Assembly (NCBI GenBank): GCA_039191605.1
Contig: JBCCXL010000017.1
Coordinates: 62,001-126,000 of the forward strand
From: JBCCXL01 sp039191605
GTDB lineage: Bacteria > Acidobacteriota > Thermoanaerobaculia > Multivoradales > JAHZIX01
Direction: 5' to 3'
Length of the DNA stretch: 64,000 nt
The translations under genes were made by a program, and so were the position numbers. Each line of letters begins with the position of its first letter. Position 1 is the first letter of the stretch. The notes below the pieces were generated by a model that saw only the letters and a list, made by a program, of their open reading frames with translations, was not told where the DNA came from and did no database searches. This document shows positions 16,329 through 25,925 of the stretch, in pieces.

Positions 16329-18245
16329 ATGGCCCAATCCAATCCCCAGAGCGAACCCAGCTGGGAGGAGTGCATCGAGCTACTCGAGCGCCTGCCCTCT
16401 ATGTCCGTGCCGGAGCGTGTCGAGGCCATCGCGCTTCTCGTGCGCAACTCCAGTCCCGGAATCCGGGGGCGGGCTCTGCGGATGGGGGCTGCGGCCCTCT
16501 CCGACGACGTCCTCACCAGCTACTTGCGCAACGACGATGACGGCGTGCTGCGCAACGCCGGTCTCGAGATGCTCAAGATGCGGGGTAATCGCGGCTTTTC
16601 CCTCGCTATCCACCTGCTCAAGGACCCGGACTACGACGTCGCCCTGCAGGCGGTGCTGATCCTCGACCACCTCAAGGATCCCCGCGCCCTCGAGGCGCTG
16701 CGGGGCCAGCTCCGCCACGAGGACATCAACGTCGTGCAGGCGGTGATCGTCGCTATCGGTCACCTCGGGGACGCTCGCACCATTCCCGACCTGCTGCCCT
16801 ACCTGGAAGGGGAATCGTGGCTGCAGGTAGCGGCGGTCGAGGCGCTGGGAGATATTCGCTCGCCGGTGGCGGTGCCTCATCTCGCCCAGCTGCTGACGGA
16901 TCTGATGGTGGGGCCGATGGCCGCCGAGGCGCTGGCGCGCATCGGTGGCGAAGAGGCCTACCGCTTCCTCGCCGAGCACTGGCTGCGCTTCCGCCAGGAG
17001 CTGGACACGGAGACCACCCTGGGCCTGCTGGCCCACGTGCTGGAGGGGCTGCCGAAGTTCCCGGAGGAGGCCGAGGGGCTGCGCCCCGCGCTGGCGCAGC
17101 AGCTTCAGGGCGAGAGCGCCTCGATCCGCCTGCCGGCGGCGCGCTGTCTGCTGGCCCTGGGGCCCGGCAGCGAAGATCGCGCGGCGCTGGAGCAGCTGGT
17201 CGACCAGCAGCTGGATCCGCTGCTGCTGCCGGCCTGTCTGTCCGGGCGCCGCGATCTCATCGCCCGCCTGCTGCTCTCGCCGGATCAGCGCCGCGCCTGG
17301 GGCTTCCTGCTCTGCGCCCGCTTCCCGGAGCACATCCCCACCGAGGAGCTGGTGACGGCTCTCTCCCGGCCGATGGAGCCGGAGTGGCTGGAGCTCTTGG
17401 TGAGGACCCTGTCGAAGGTGGAGAGCCGGCGGGTGGCGTCCGCCCTGCTGGACCTCTACCGCTCCCTCGGCAGCGGCGAGCGCTCGGCGCTGGCGCCGGT
17501 GCTCACCGCCCACGGCAGCCACCTGCGAACCCTGCTCAGCGAGCGAGACGACCTCCAGACCAAGACTCGGCTGGTGCTCTCGGTGCTGCTGGAGGAGCGG
17601 GTGGAGACCGCGGCGGCGGAGATTCAGCAGCTGCCGGAGGAAGACCGTCTCGAAGTGTTGGCGCAGATCACCGATCGCTCCGCCCTCACCCGGCTGCTGC
17701 CCTGGCGCCAGTGGATCGAACTCAGCCCCGACCGCTATGGCCCCATCGCCGCCGAGGTGGCGGTTCACGGCGGCCCCCGGGACCTGCGGCCGCAGCTGCG
17801 CTCCCTGCTGGAGCAATTCCCCGGCCCAGAGCTGGTGCGGGCGATGGGCGAGCTGGGGGATTCGGAGAGCGTTCCGACGCTAGTGGCCCTGCTGCAAGGC
17901 GGGGACGGCGCGCTGGATCTCATCGTGCTGGAATCCCTGGGGCGCATCGGCGGACCCCAGGTGCGGCGCACCCTGCGGGATGTGGCGGAGGGCAGCGGGG
18001 ACGCCAAGCGGGCCCGCATCGCGTACCGCGCCCTCTCGCTCTGCGCCACCGATGAGGACGACGCCTTCTTCCGCGATGCGGCGGATCACGGAGATTGGTA
18101 TGTGCGCTTGGCCTGTGCCGAGGTCCTCGGCCGGTTCCAGCGGCCGGAGAATCTCTCGGTGCTGGCTCAGCTAGCCTCGGACCCGGTCTCCATCGTCGCC
18201 CAGCGGGCGATGGCTCTGCTCGAATCGGAGGGTGTCGGCAAGTGA
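16329..18245 (+). CDS. HEAT-repeat protein of the chemosensory cluster
   Basis: A 638-residue all-helical repeat protein. About fifteen HEAT/PBS-lyase-type repeats are visible, for example YDVALQAVLILDHLKDPRAL, INVVQAVIVAIGHLGDARTI, WLQVAAVEALGDIRSPVAV and WYVRLACAEVLGRF near the C terminus. Such repeats form a curved scaffold for protein binding; no catalytic motif is seen. The frame could extend to GTG 16206 through a Pro/Ser-rich leader, but ATG 16329 has GAGAGGA upstream. Its stop overlaps the CheR start (GTGA), so it is translated together with CheR and is likely a structural part of this signalling system, perhaps replacing or organising receptors. That role is inferred from position only. 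Confidence 0.85.
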   Translation: MAQSNPQSEPSWEECIELLERLPSMSVPERVEAIALLVRNSSPGIRGRALRMGAAALSDDVLTSYLRNDDDGVLRNAGLEMLKMRGNRGFSLAIHLLKDPDYDVALQAVLILDHLKDPRALEALRGQLRHEDINVVQAVIVAIGHLGDARTIPDLLPYLEGESWLQVAAVEALGDIRSPVAVPHLAQLLTDLMVGPMAAEALARIGGEEAYRFLAEHWLRFRQELDTETTLGLLAHVLEGLPKFPEEAEGLRPALAQQLQGESASIRLPAARCLLALGPGSEDRAALEQLVDQQLDPLLLPACLSGRRDLIARLLLSPDQRRAWGFLLCARFPEHIPTEELVTALSRPMEPEWLELLVRTLSKVESRRVASALLDLYRSLGSGERSALAPVLTAHGSHLRTLLSERDDLQTKTRLVLSVLLEERVETAAAEIQQLPEEDRLEVLAQITDRSALTRLLPWRQWIELSPDRYGPIAAEVAVHGGPRDLRPQLRSLLEQFPGPELVRAMGELGDSESVPTLVALLQGGDGALDLIVLESLGRIGGPQVRRTLRDVAEGSGDAKRARIAYRALSLCATDEDDAFFRDAADHGDWYVRLACAEVLGRFQRPENLSVLAQLASDPVSIVAQRAMALLESEGVGK

Positions 18246-19087
18246 TCCGAGAGATCGCGCCGCTGACGCGCGAGGAGCAGGCCCTCTTCAACGAGGTGCT
18301 CTCCAAGGAGTTCGGGCTCTATTTTCCGGAGTCCAAACGGCAGATCCTCGAGTCTCGCCTCGAGCCGAGGGTGCGTGAGCTGCGGCTGCGTCGGTTCTTC
18401 GACTACTACCTCAAGGTGCAGGTGGATCTCGCCCAGGAGGCGCCGTATCTGGTGCGCCTGGTGACCAATAACGAGACCTACTTCTTCCGCGAGAAGGCTC
18501 AGTTCGAGGCGCTCTTCGGCCCTGCCCTGCAGGATTGGGTGGCCGGGGCGGTGACGCCGGGTGTGGTGCGCATTCTCTCTGCCGGCTGTTCCTCCGGGGA
18601 GGAGCCCTACACCCTGAACATCTACGCCAAGCAGGCGCGCTTTCGCCTCGGCACCACCGAGATTCAGGTCGAGGCCTTCGATATCGACACCGAGCGCCTC
18701 CACATGGCGCGCAGCGGGATCTATCGGGAGCGTTCCTTGCGGGCGATGTCCGACGAGCTGGTGGAGCGCTACTTCCGCACCCACGACAACGGGTTGTGGG
18801 AGCTCAAGCCGGCCTTTCGCCGCGGGGTGAATTTCCGCGAGGGCAACATCATCACCAGCGATGCCTACCGCACCTCGGTGGGCTACGACGCGATCTTCTG
18901 CCGCAACGTGCTGATCTACTTCTCCGAGGTGGCCCTTCACCAGGCGATCGAGAATTTCGCCAGCGCCCTGCGCCCCGGCGGTCTGCTCTTTCTCGGGCAT
19001 TCGGAATCCATCATCGGGCTGTCCCGTCACCTGGAGACCGTGCGCTTGGATAACTGCATCGCCTATCGCAAGGTAGCGGAGCGGTGA
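18242..19087 (+). CDS. cheR: Chemotaxis methyltransferase CheR
   Basis: A 281-residue S-adenosylmethionine-dependent enzyme that methylates glutamates on chemoreceptors. The N-terminal helical domain contains FGLYFPESKRQILESRL and VTNNETYFFRE, the latter being the receptor-glutamate region. The catalytic domain has the SAM loop ILSAGCSSGEEPYTL, then VEAFDIDTERL and FCRNVLIYF, all typical of CheR. The start GTG 18242 overlaps the HEAT gene stop; the longer frame from 18095 is an overlap artefact. A methyltransferase implies that a methylatable receptor exists, yet none lies in the window. CheB follows with another GTGA overlap. Confidence 0.93.
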   Translation: MIREIAPLTREEQALFNEVLSKEFGLYFPESKRQILESRLEPRVRELRLRRFFDYYLKVQVDLAQEAPYLVRLVTNNETYFFREKAQFEALFGPALQDWVAGAVTPGVVRILSAGCSSGEEPYTLNIYAKQARFRLGTTEIQVEAFDIDTERLHMARSGIYRERSLRAMSDELVERYFRTHDNGLWELKPAFRRGVNFREGNIITSDAYRTSVGYDAIFCRNVLIYFSEVALHQAIENFASALRPGGLLFLGHSESIIGLSRHLETVRLDNCIAYRKVAER

Positions 19088-20301
19088 ATAGCTCCTCCAG
19101 CAGCGGGCCGCTGCGCGTTGCGGTGGTGGATGACTCGAGCTTCGTGCGCAAGGCCATCAGCCGCATGCTGGAGAACGACGAGCGCATCGATATCGTCGGA
19201 CAGGCGGCGAGCGGTGAGGAGCTGCTCACCCATCTGCTGGAATGGGCGCCCGACGCCATCACGCTGGATCTCTCGATGCCCGGCATGGGCGGCCTGCAGA
19301 CCCTCGATCGGGTGATGGCGGTGCGCCCGACGCCGGTGATCATCCTCTCTACCCACTCGGCGAAAGATGCTCCGCTGACCATCGAGGCGCTGCACCGCGG
19401 CGCCATGGACTTCATCGACAAGCAGCAATACTCGCTGGTGGATTTCGAGTCTCTGCGGGCGGTGATCCTCGAGAAGCTGCTTTCGGTGCGCTCGGCGAGT
19501 CTGCCGTCGCCGCGCCGGGGCGGTACCGGTGAGCAGCCGGCGGCGAAGACCAGCCCGCGGTCTTCGAAGCCCACGGCGCGGGGAAAATTGGGGAAAAGCC
19601 CCCAGTCCCAATCCCAGTCTCGATCTCGAACCGGGCCCCAATCCCGGGCACAGCCCCGGACTCGAGGCGAGGCCGGCGCCGTGCGCCGAGCCCCGGTGCA
19701 GCCCTCCCCGCGCTTCGACGTGCTGCTGGTGGGGGCCTCCACCGGGGGGCCGCCGACGATCCAGAAGCTGCTAGAAGATCTCGGCGCTACGGTGTCGGTC
19801 CCGGTGCTGGTGGTGCAGCACATGCCCAAGGGGTTCACCCGAGCCTTTGCCGACCGCCTCAACTCTCACCTCGAGGTCAGCGTGCGGGAAGCCTCCGACG
19901 GCGAGCGATTGGAGCTCTCCACGGTGTATCTCGCCCCCGCGGGCATGCATCTGCGGGTCGCCCGCCGCGAGGATCAGCTCTTCGCCCAGCTCACCGAGAG
20001 CCCCCGCCACCTCACCCACCGCCCCTCGGTGGACGTGCTCTTCGAATCCGCCGCGCGGGTGGTGGGACGCCGCTGTCTCGCCGCCCTGCTCACCGGCATG
20101 GGCAGCGACGGTGCCCAGGGGATGGCCCGCATCGCCGATGCTGGAGGCTACACCGTGGTGCAGGATATGGAATCCTGCGTCGTCTACGGCATGCCGCGGG
20201 CGGCGAAGAATCTGCGAGCGGTGCGCGAAGAGCTCTCCCTGGACGTTCTCGGAGGACGCCTCCAGCAGCTCCTCGGCGCTCCGCAGCCGGGCTCCGGGTA
20301 G
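19084..20301 (+). CDS. cheB: Chemotaxis methylesterase/glutamine deamidase CheB
   Basis: A 405-residue response regulator with an enzymatic output, opposing CheR by removing methyl groups from receptors. The receiver (about 10-130) has D16-D17, phosphorylated D62 in LDLSMPGMGG and K113 in FIDKQQ. A Ser/Arg/Gln-rich linker covers about 140-208. The methylesterase domain has the triad S219 (VGASTGGP), H246 (VQHMPKG) and D342 (GMGSDGA). Everything needed for activity is present. The GTG start overlaps the CheR stop. The linker is longer and more repetitive than usual (QSQSQSRSR). Confidence 0.94.
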   Translation: MNSSSSSGPLRVAVVDDSSFVRKAISRMLENDERIDIVGQAASGEELLTHLLEWAPDAITLDLSMPGMGGLQTLDRVMAVRPTPVIILSTHSAKDAPLTIEALHRGAMDFIDKQQYSLVDFESLRAVILEKLLSVRSASLPSPRRGGTGEQPAAKTSPRSSKPTARGKLGKSPQSQSQSRSRTGPQSRAQPRTRGEAGAVRRAPVQPSPRFDVLLVGASTGGPPTIQKLLEDLGATVSVPVLVVQHMPKGFTRAFADRLNSHLEVSVREASDGERLELSTVYLAPAGMHLRVARREDQLFAQLTESPRHLTHRPSVDVLFESAARVVGRRCLAALLTGMGSDGAQGMARIADAGGYTVVQDMESCVVYGMPRAAKNLRAVREELSLDVLGGRLQQLLGAPQPGSG

Positions 20302-20458
20302 TCCCGGGGGGACACGACGGCCACAGGCCTGAGGGGGGGCGACCTGGAGAGGTCTCGAGGGGTGAGTTCTGGGGCGATGGGTCTGCTAACATCCGCCGTG
20401 AGCTACCCCTTCCGAAGTCCCCCAATATCCCTCTGACCCTAGGAGCGTTCCTGCCGCG

Positions 20459-21136
20459 ATGGCCGCACGAAAGAAAGGCTCTTCCCGCTCTGCCTCCGCC
20501 GGATCCCGTTCCCGAGGCAAGGCCCCGGCGAAGAAGGACGAAGAACAGACCGTGAGCCAGGGCGAAGGTTCGGCGGACGAGGCGTCGTCAGAGGAGACGG
20601 CGCAGCCGGAGATCGACTCGGAGCTGGATCGGGTCTTTCAGCTGGCGGACGAGCTCAACGAGGCGGAGATCGAGCAGGAGGCACAGGAGAAAGCTAGCTC
20701 TTGGGTCACCTTCCGGGTAGCGGAGGAGATCTACGCCCTGCCGGTAGCGAGGGTGCAGGAGGTGATCAAGGTGGGGCCAGTGACGCCGGTGCCCCACACC
20801 CCGGTCTCGGTGCGCGGGGTCACCAACCTGCGAGGGCGAGTGCTGACGGTGGTGGATTTGAGAATCCGCTTCGGCTTGGCGGAGAACGCCCTCAGCGAGC
20901 ACCACCGGATCCTGGTGAGCCTCACCAGCAGCGGCCCGGTGGGGCTGCTGGTGGACTCCGTCAGCCAGATGATCGCCGTGCGTCCCAGCGAGGTGGTGCC
21001 GCCGCCGGACGACGCCGCCACCGACGATGCGATTACCGGAGTGGTCTCTCAGCGCGACGAGCTCACCTCTCTGCTCTCTCTAGAAGCTTTGCTACAAAGT
21101 CTGACCGCCGCCGCCAGCGCCAGTCACGGCGCCTAG
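20459..21136 (+). CDS. cheW: CheW-like coupling protein with charged N-terminal tail
   Basis: A 225-residue protein. The first 80 residues are disordered and strongly charged (a basic AARKKGSSRSASAGSRSRGK segment, then an acidic segment), followed by a full CheW domain: WVTFRVAEEIYALPVARVQEV, RGVTNLRGRVLTVVDLRIRF and LVDSVSQMIAVRPSEVVPPP. It fits the canonical CheW pattern better than the copy at 15052. It lies 157 bases after cheB on the same strand and closes the chemosensory cluster. The basic N-terminal tail may bind nucleic acid or membrane; this is speculation. Confidence 0.88.
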   Translation: MAARKKGSSRSASAGSRSRGKAPAKKDEEQTVSQGEGSADEASSEETAQPEIDSELDRVFQLADELNEAEIEQEAQEKASSWVTFRVAEEIYALPVARVQEVIKVGPVTPVPHTPVSVRGVTNLRGRVLTVVDLRIRFGLAENALSEHHRILVSLTSSGPVGLLVDSVSQMIAVRPSEVVPPPDDAATDDAITGVVSQRDELTSLLSLEALLQSLTAAASASHGA

Positions 21137-21168
21137 TCGTCCCGCCCTCCGCAGCGCTATCTTTTGAG

Positions 21169-21248
21169 AGGCTATGTCTTGAGAGGCTTATGTCCTAGGC
21201 AGGCTATGTCCTGGGCAGGCTATGTCCTGGCGAGGCTGTGTCTTGGGA
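21169..21248. repeat. 16-bp tandem repeats after the chemosensory cluster
   Basis: Five degenerate copies (15-17 bp) of AGGCTATGTCCTGGGC follow the last CheW gene, starting at 21169, 21184, 21201, 21217 and 21233. They lie in the 239-base gap before the M28 peptidase gene and code for nothing evident. Confidence 0.85.
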
Positions 21249-21375
21249 AGAGATCTGGCCCCAGCAGGAGATGTCGTCCCAGCAGACCTGGGACTTCGCG
21301 GCGACCTCATTAATTGATCTCTTGGAGAGTGACTGAAGGTCCTCTTCATCGCATTCCCACGTCCGGAGAAAGCTC

Positions 21376-23883
21376 ATGGAATCACCTGATCAGCCCTCTT
21401 CTCCATCCGCTAGTTCGTCGCCTTCCTCGAGCTCGTCGGCTTCCTCTGGTTCGTCGCCTTCCTCGAGCTCGACAGGGGCGTCCGATGCTGCCGGCCGCTC
21501 TCTTCCGTCGTGGGCGGTGCACTTGCTGTTGTGGATCGTACCGGCGGTGTTGCTGGCCACTGCGTGGTCGACGGTACAGCCGACCTCGCCTCGGGATTTG
21601 GAGGCGCCGGAGCAGAGCTTTTCGGCAGCCCGGGCGCAGCTCCACGTCGAACGCCTGGCCGCGACGCCACGCTTCGTCGGCACCGAGACTCACCGCGAGG
21701 CGCGGGAATATCTCCTCGGAGAGCTGCGCAATCTCGGCTTCGATACCGAGGTCCAGGAAGCCGTCGTCGCCCGCCGATCTGCCTACGCGCCCCCAATTCG
21801 GGTCGCCAAGGTGAAGAACGTCTTGGGGCGCCGGGTTCTGACAGAAGCGTCTGCCGGGGGGGAGAGCACCGTCGTTGCGGTGATGGCTCATTACGACACG
21901 GTTCACCACTCTCTCGGAGCCGCCGACGATGCCGCCGGCGTGGCGACAGCGCTGGAGATCGCCCGGGCTCTGGTGGCGAGCGACAACGAGGCCGGAGCAC
22001 AAGGGGCCGGAACGGAGCTGATGCTGTTGTTGACCGATTCGGAGGAAGTCGGCCTGTTTGGTGCCGAGGCCTTCGTCCGAGATCACCCCTGGGCGCAGGA
22101 GGTCGACGTGGTGATCAATCTCGAGGCCCGCGGCGTTCGCGGTCCGTCGATCATGTTCCGTGCCACCGAGGGCTATGGCGGCCTGGTGCGAGCCTTCGCC
22201 GCGGCGCCACGGCCGCTGGCCACCTCTACCAGCGCCGCGGTGTTTCGCTATCTCCCCAACAATACCGATCTCACCGCGGTGGAGGCCGGGGGATTGGCGG
22301 GGCTGGATTCTGCCTTCATCGATGGCTGGGCCTTCTACCACACGGAGCTGGATAGTCCGGAGAACCTCTCCCCCGCGAGCCTGCAGCACCAGGGGGAGAA
22401 TGCGCTTGCCGCGGTGAGGCAGCTGCTGGGGGAAGATCCGGATTCTTGGCGTGGCCCTCTACCGGTGATGTTCACCCCTGCCCCCGGCTGGCTGGTGATC
22501 TATCCCTCCGCCCTGGCGTTGCCGCTGGTGATCCTCGCCGTGGTGCTCTGGCTGCTGGCTACCGCGATGGCGGTGAGCCGCCGCCGGGCCACCTGGGGCC
22601 GATTTCTGGCGGCCTTGGGGGCCGTTTTGCTGGCGGTTTCCGGCACTGCGGTGTTGGTGCTGCTGGCGGTGCAGCAGATCACCCGCGGCGATCCAGACTT
22701 TCTGGTGATGAAGGGTGGTGTGAGTTACGAGACGGGAAGCTACGCGCTGGCCCTGGCGCTGCTGGCGGTGGCGTTGAGCGCCCTGCTGACTCTTCTGATG
22801 GGAAGAGGCTTAGGCCAGGAGAATCTCGTCCTCGGGGCCATCGGCTGCTGGGCGGTGCTGGCGGTGGTGGCGGATCGCTTCTTGCCGGGAGCCAGCTATC
22901 TCTTCGCCTGGCCGACGATCCTCGCTGCCCTCGGGGTGTTGCTGCGATTGCCCAGCAAGGCCGACGCGCAAGCGGCTCCGGAGGACGAGTCCCGAGGTGG
23001 ACGATGGGTGGCCTCGGTCCTGCTGCCGATGGCGGCGGCGCTGCTGCTGTGGGTGCCGGTGCTCTTTCTCTTCCTGGTGACCATCGGTCTGCAGCTGATG
23101 GTGGGCGTGGCGGCCTGCGTCGCTTTGATCTTTACTCTGCTGACTCCGTGGTGGCTGGAAGTCGGTGGCCGCCGAGCCCCAGTGCTGCCGGCGCTGATCC
23201 TCATCGCGGCGGTCGGGGTGGGGGCCGGTCCAGCGCTGGAGCGCGCTCAGAGTGTCGAGCAGCCGGGCTATTCCTCCCTCTACTATCGCCAGGCGGCAGA
23301 CGGAGAAAAGGCGTTCTGGGTCAGCGAGGATCCCCGGCCTGGGGCCTGGGTGAGTCGCTACCTGGGGGAGAATCCTCAGCGCGGACCGGAGCCCGGGATC
23401 GCCGGAGAAGGGCGCCGAGGGCAATGGTGGTCCGCGGCACCTTCCCTGGGGCTCGAGGGCCCCGCGGTGGAGCAGGTGGACCGGCAAGAAGATCTCGCCA
23501 CGGGAGCTCAGACCCTGAGCTTTCAGCTGCGCTCCCTGCGGGCTGCGCCGGCGATGGACCTCGCGCTGGATTCCCTCTCCGCCGTCACCGCCGTGGAGGT
23601 CGCCGGGCAGCGCTTCGAGGCGGGGGATGGTTCGTTCCCGGCTTCCGGGCGGGCCCGTCCGGTGCTTCTCTTCACCGGTTTCGGTGACGAGGCGGTGGAG
23701 GTCACTCTGGAGCTCGCCGCTCGTCAGCCCACAGAATTGCTGCCGGTGGACGTCACCCTCGGCCTGCCGGATCTGCCTCCTCAGGATGCCGAGGCTTTCG
23801 TTCCGCGACCGGAGGATGAGATCCCCCGCCAGTCTTCGTACCGCACCGATACGGTGAGCGTGGGGTCGAAGTACTTCTTCTAA
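21376..23883 (+). CDS. Membrane-anchored M28 family zinc peptidase
   Basis: An 835-residue predicted aminopeptidase of MEROPS family M28 with a membrane domain. After a Ser/Pro-rich leader that includes a 22-bp direct repeat, a membrane segment (HLLLWIVPAVLLATAW, about 49-64) leads to the peptidase domain. Zinc-site motifs are AHYDTVHHSLGAADDAAGVA (H172, D174, D184), LLTDSEEVGLFGAEAF, NLEARGVRG and YHTELDSPENL. From about residue 375 there are eight or so hydrophobic helices, then a soluble C-terminal domain of about 200 residues. This order resembles the endoplasmic reticulum metallopeptidase ERMP1/Fxna. The active site should face the periplasm. The gene stands alone; no clear terminator follows. 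Confidence 0.87.
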   Translation: MESPDQPSSPSASSSPSSSSSASSGSSPSSSSTGASDAAGRSLPSWAVHLLLWIVPAVLLATAWSTVQPTSPRDLEAPEQSFSAARAQLHVERLAATPRFVGTETHREAREYLLGELRNLGFDTEVQEAVVARRSAYAPPIRVAKVKNVLGRRVLTEASAGGESTVVAVMAHYDTVHHSLGAADDAAGVATALEIARALVASDNEAGAQGAGTELMLLLTDSEEVGLFGAEAFVRDHPWAQEVDVVINLEARGVRGPSIMFRATEGYGGLVRAFAAAPRPLATSTSAAVFRYLPNNTDLTAVEAGGLAGLDSAFIDGWAFYHTELDSPENLSPASLQHQGENALAAVRQLLGEDPDSWRGPLPVMFTPAPGWLVIYPSALALPLVILAVVLWLLATAMAVSRRRATWGRFLAALGAVLLAVSGTAVLVLLAVQQITRGDPDFLVMKGGVSYETGSYALALALLAVALSALLTLLMGRGLGQENLVLGAIGCWAVLAVVADRFLPGASYLFAWPTILAALGVLLRLPSKADAQAAPEDESRGGRWVASVLLPMAAALLLWVPVLFLFLVTIGLQLMVGVAACVALIFTLLTPWWLEVGGRRAPVLPALILIAAVGVGAGPALERAQSVEQPGYSSLYYRQAADGEKAFWVSEDPRPGAWVSRYLGENPQRGPEPGIAGEGRRGQWWSAAPSLGLEGPAVEQVDRQEDLATGAQTLSFQLRSLRAAPAMDLALDSLSAVTAVEVAGQRFEAGDGSFPASGRARPVLLFTGFGDEAVEVTLELAARQPTELLPVDVTLGLPDLPPQDAEAFVPRPEDEIPRQSSYRTDTVSVGSKYFF

Positions 23884-24124
23884 GGTGAGGCAGCCTTCGG
23901 AGGCGATCGAGCCTTTTGGAGGGGATTGCGGGCTTGGGAACCGGCCTGTTCCCCGGAGCCGTAAAGCCATCGCGGTGATGTATGCTGTTGCGGCATATCC
24001 CTCCGCGAGCGAGGGCTAGGACTTCCCTGCGGGGAATGCTACGGTTCGAGAGTCTTCGGCTTCCGCCCCTCGTCCTGCTCCTCGCTTCGGATTTCGCTGA
24101 GGAAATCAGTCCAGGAGATCTCCT

Positions 24125-25831
24125 ATGAGCTCACGTACTCCCCACCGCGTCGCCCTTTCCCGCCTCGTCGCTAGATTCAGACCATTGCGCCGTTCCCTCG
24201 ATCTGGTCTGCTCTCTCGCTCTAGCCTTCGCCTTCGTGCTGCTCGCCGCGCCGGCTCAGGGGGCGACCTACGTTCCGATGAGTGATCAGGCGCTGGTCGA
24301 CGGGGCCCCGGTGATCGTGGAGGTCTCGGTGGTGGAGGTGGAGGATACGGCCTCCCAGCGGCTGCCCGCCCGGGATGTGCAGGTGAACGTGGAGCGCGTG
24401 CTCAAGGGCTCCGTCGCCGGCAGCACCCTGGTGGTGCGGATCCCCGGTGGACGGCTGGCGGACGGCAGCGGCTGGCTGCTGCCGGGCACCCCGGAGCTGG
24501 GAGTCGGGGAGCGCGCGATCCTGCTGCTGGCGCCTCGCCAGGACGGCACCTTCGCCATTCATCAGCTGATGCTTGGATCCTTCATTCGGGTGATGGCGGA
24601 GCCCGCCACCGACGGCGGGAGCGGATCTGTCCCCCTCGCCCTGCGGCGACTGGAGCATGCCGAGGCGGTGGAGCTTCCCGGTCGCAAGGTGGCGCTGGAT
24701 CCGCGACCGCGTCACTACGAGCGCTTCGCCGAGTGGATCCAGGCTCGGGGAGAGGGGCAAGAGGGGCCGGAGTACCGAGTCGATCTGGACGAGGACACCC
24801 TGGATCGCGCCCGGCGCTCGATGGTGAGTAAATTCAACCTCTTCACCGGCCCCGGGGGCTTCAACCTTCGCTGGCTGGAATTCGATAGCAGCGGCTCGGT
24901 GACCTGGCTGGCCTCGGACCGCGGCCAGCTGGGCCTGGATGGCGGCGGCTTCAGCGAGTTCCAGAGCGCCCTGGGGGCGTGGAACTCCGATTCCTCCACC
25001 CCCATTCAGCTGAACTACGGCGGCCCCACGGCGACCCTCGGGGGCTTCGGGGCCGCCGACGGCATCAACGCCATCCTGTTCGATGATCCCAACGATCTCG
25101 ATCTCTTCACCGAGCCCTTCGACTGCAATCAGGGCGGCGTTCTGGCTCTCGGTGGCCCGCGCTTCGACACCGATCTGACCCACACCTTCCGCGGCGCCAC
25201 CTACCTCACGATTCCGGAGGCGGAAGTAGTGACCAACGCCGGGGCGGAATGCATCTACGTCAACCCGCAATCCGCTGCCGAGATCTTCGCCCACGAGATC
25301 GGTCACACCCTGGGCCTGCGCCACTCCTGCGGCGACAGCGGGACCGGCGCCTGCGATACGACGATCAAGGACGAGGCGTTGATGCGAGCCATTGCCCACT
25401 TGGACAACCGTGGCGCTCAGCTGGGGGCCGACGATCGTGACGCCATCGCCTTCCTCTACGCTCCCGACGCCGGTCTGCCCTGCGTGCCCAGCGCCACCGT
25501 GCTCTGCCTCAACAACGACCGCTTCCGGGTCGAGGCCCAGTGGACCCGGCCCAATGGAGACAACGGTTTGGGGCAGGGGGTGGAGCTCACCGACGACACC
25601 GGCTACTTCTGGTTCTTCAACAGCTCCAACGTTGAGATGGTGATCAAGGTTCTCGACGCCTGCGCGCTGAATCCGTCGCGCTTCTGGGTCTTCGCCGGTG
25701 GCCTCACCAACGTGCAGGTGGACATCACCGTCACCGATACCGAGACCAACATGGCGCGGGAGTACGGCAATCCGCTGCGTACCCCCTTCCAGCCGATTCA
25801 AGATACCGTCGGCTTCGATACTTGTCCCTAA
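24125..25831 (+). CDS. Secreted matrixin-like zinc metalloprotease
   Basis: A 568-residue exported protein. The signal peptide has a long basic leader and the core LVCSLALAFAFVLLAAPAQG. Residues about 50-200 form a strand-rich domain (VNVERVLKGSVAGSTLVVRI). The middle part has the metzincin zinc motif FAHEIGHTLGLRHSC (about 387-401), with HExxHxxGxxH complete, preceded by a sequence resembling matrixin substrate-binding strands. The C-terminal part is Cys-containing, with LTDDTGYFWFFNSSNVEMVI, a beta-domain often seen in secreted Acidobacteria-type proteins. It likely cuts proteins outside the cell. No immediate operon partner: the next gene starts 95 bases downstream but is cytosolic. Confidence 0.87.
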   Translation: MSSRTPHRVALSRLVARFRPLRRSLDLVCSLALAFAFVLLAAPAQGATYVPMSDQALVDGAPVIVEVSVVEVEDTASQRLPARDVQVNVERVLKGSVAGSTLVVRIPGGRLADGSGWLLPGTPELGVGERAILLLAPRQDGTFAIHQLMLGSFIRVMAEPATDGGSGSVPLALRRLEHAEAVELPGRKVALDPRPRHYERFAEWIQARGEGQEGPEYRVDLDEDTLDRARRSMVSKFNLFTGPGGFNLRWLEFDSSGSVTWLASDRGQLGLDGGGFSEFQSALGAWNSDSSTPIQLNYGGPTATLGGFGAADGINAILFDDPNDLDLFTEPFDCNQGGVLALGGPRFDTDLTHTFRGATYLTIPEAEVVTNAGAECIYVNPQSAAEIFAHEIGHTLGLRHSCGDSGTGACDTTIKDEALMRAIAHLDNRGAQLGADDRDAIAFLYAPDAGLPCVPSATVLCLNNDRFRVEAQWTRPNGDNGLGQGVELTDDTGYFWFFNSSNVEMVIKVLDACALNPSRFWVFAGGLTNVQVDITVTDTETNMAREYGNPLRTPFQPIQDTVGFDTCP

Positions 25832-25925
25832 GGTGCGCCTTCGAGGGTGCCCTCCCTTGCGGCGGGCCCCTCGTCTTTGCCTCCCCCCGTAGCCGCCAAC
25901 AACCCAATCGGAGCGCCGGTAGACG

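Noticed and set aside
21169..21248. Direct repeats resembling a short CRISPR
   Set aside because: Units of 15-17 bp abut each other without spacers, and no cas gene is near. The same holds for the other arrays.
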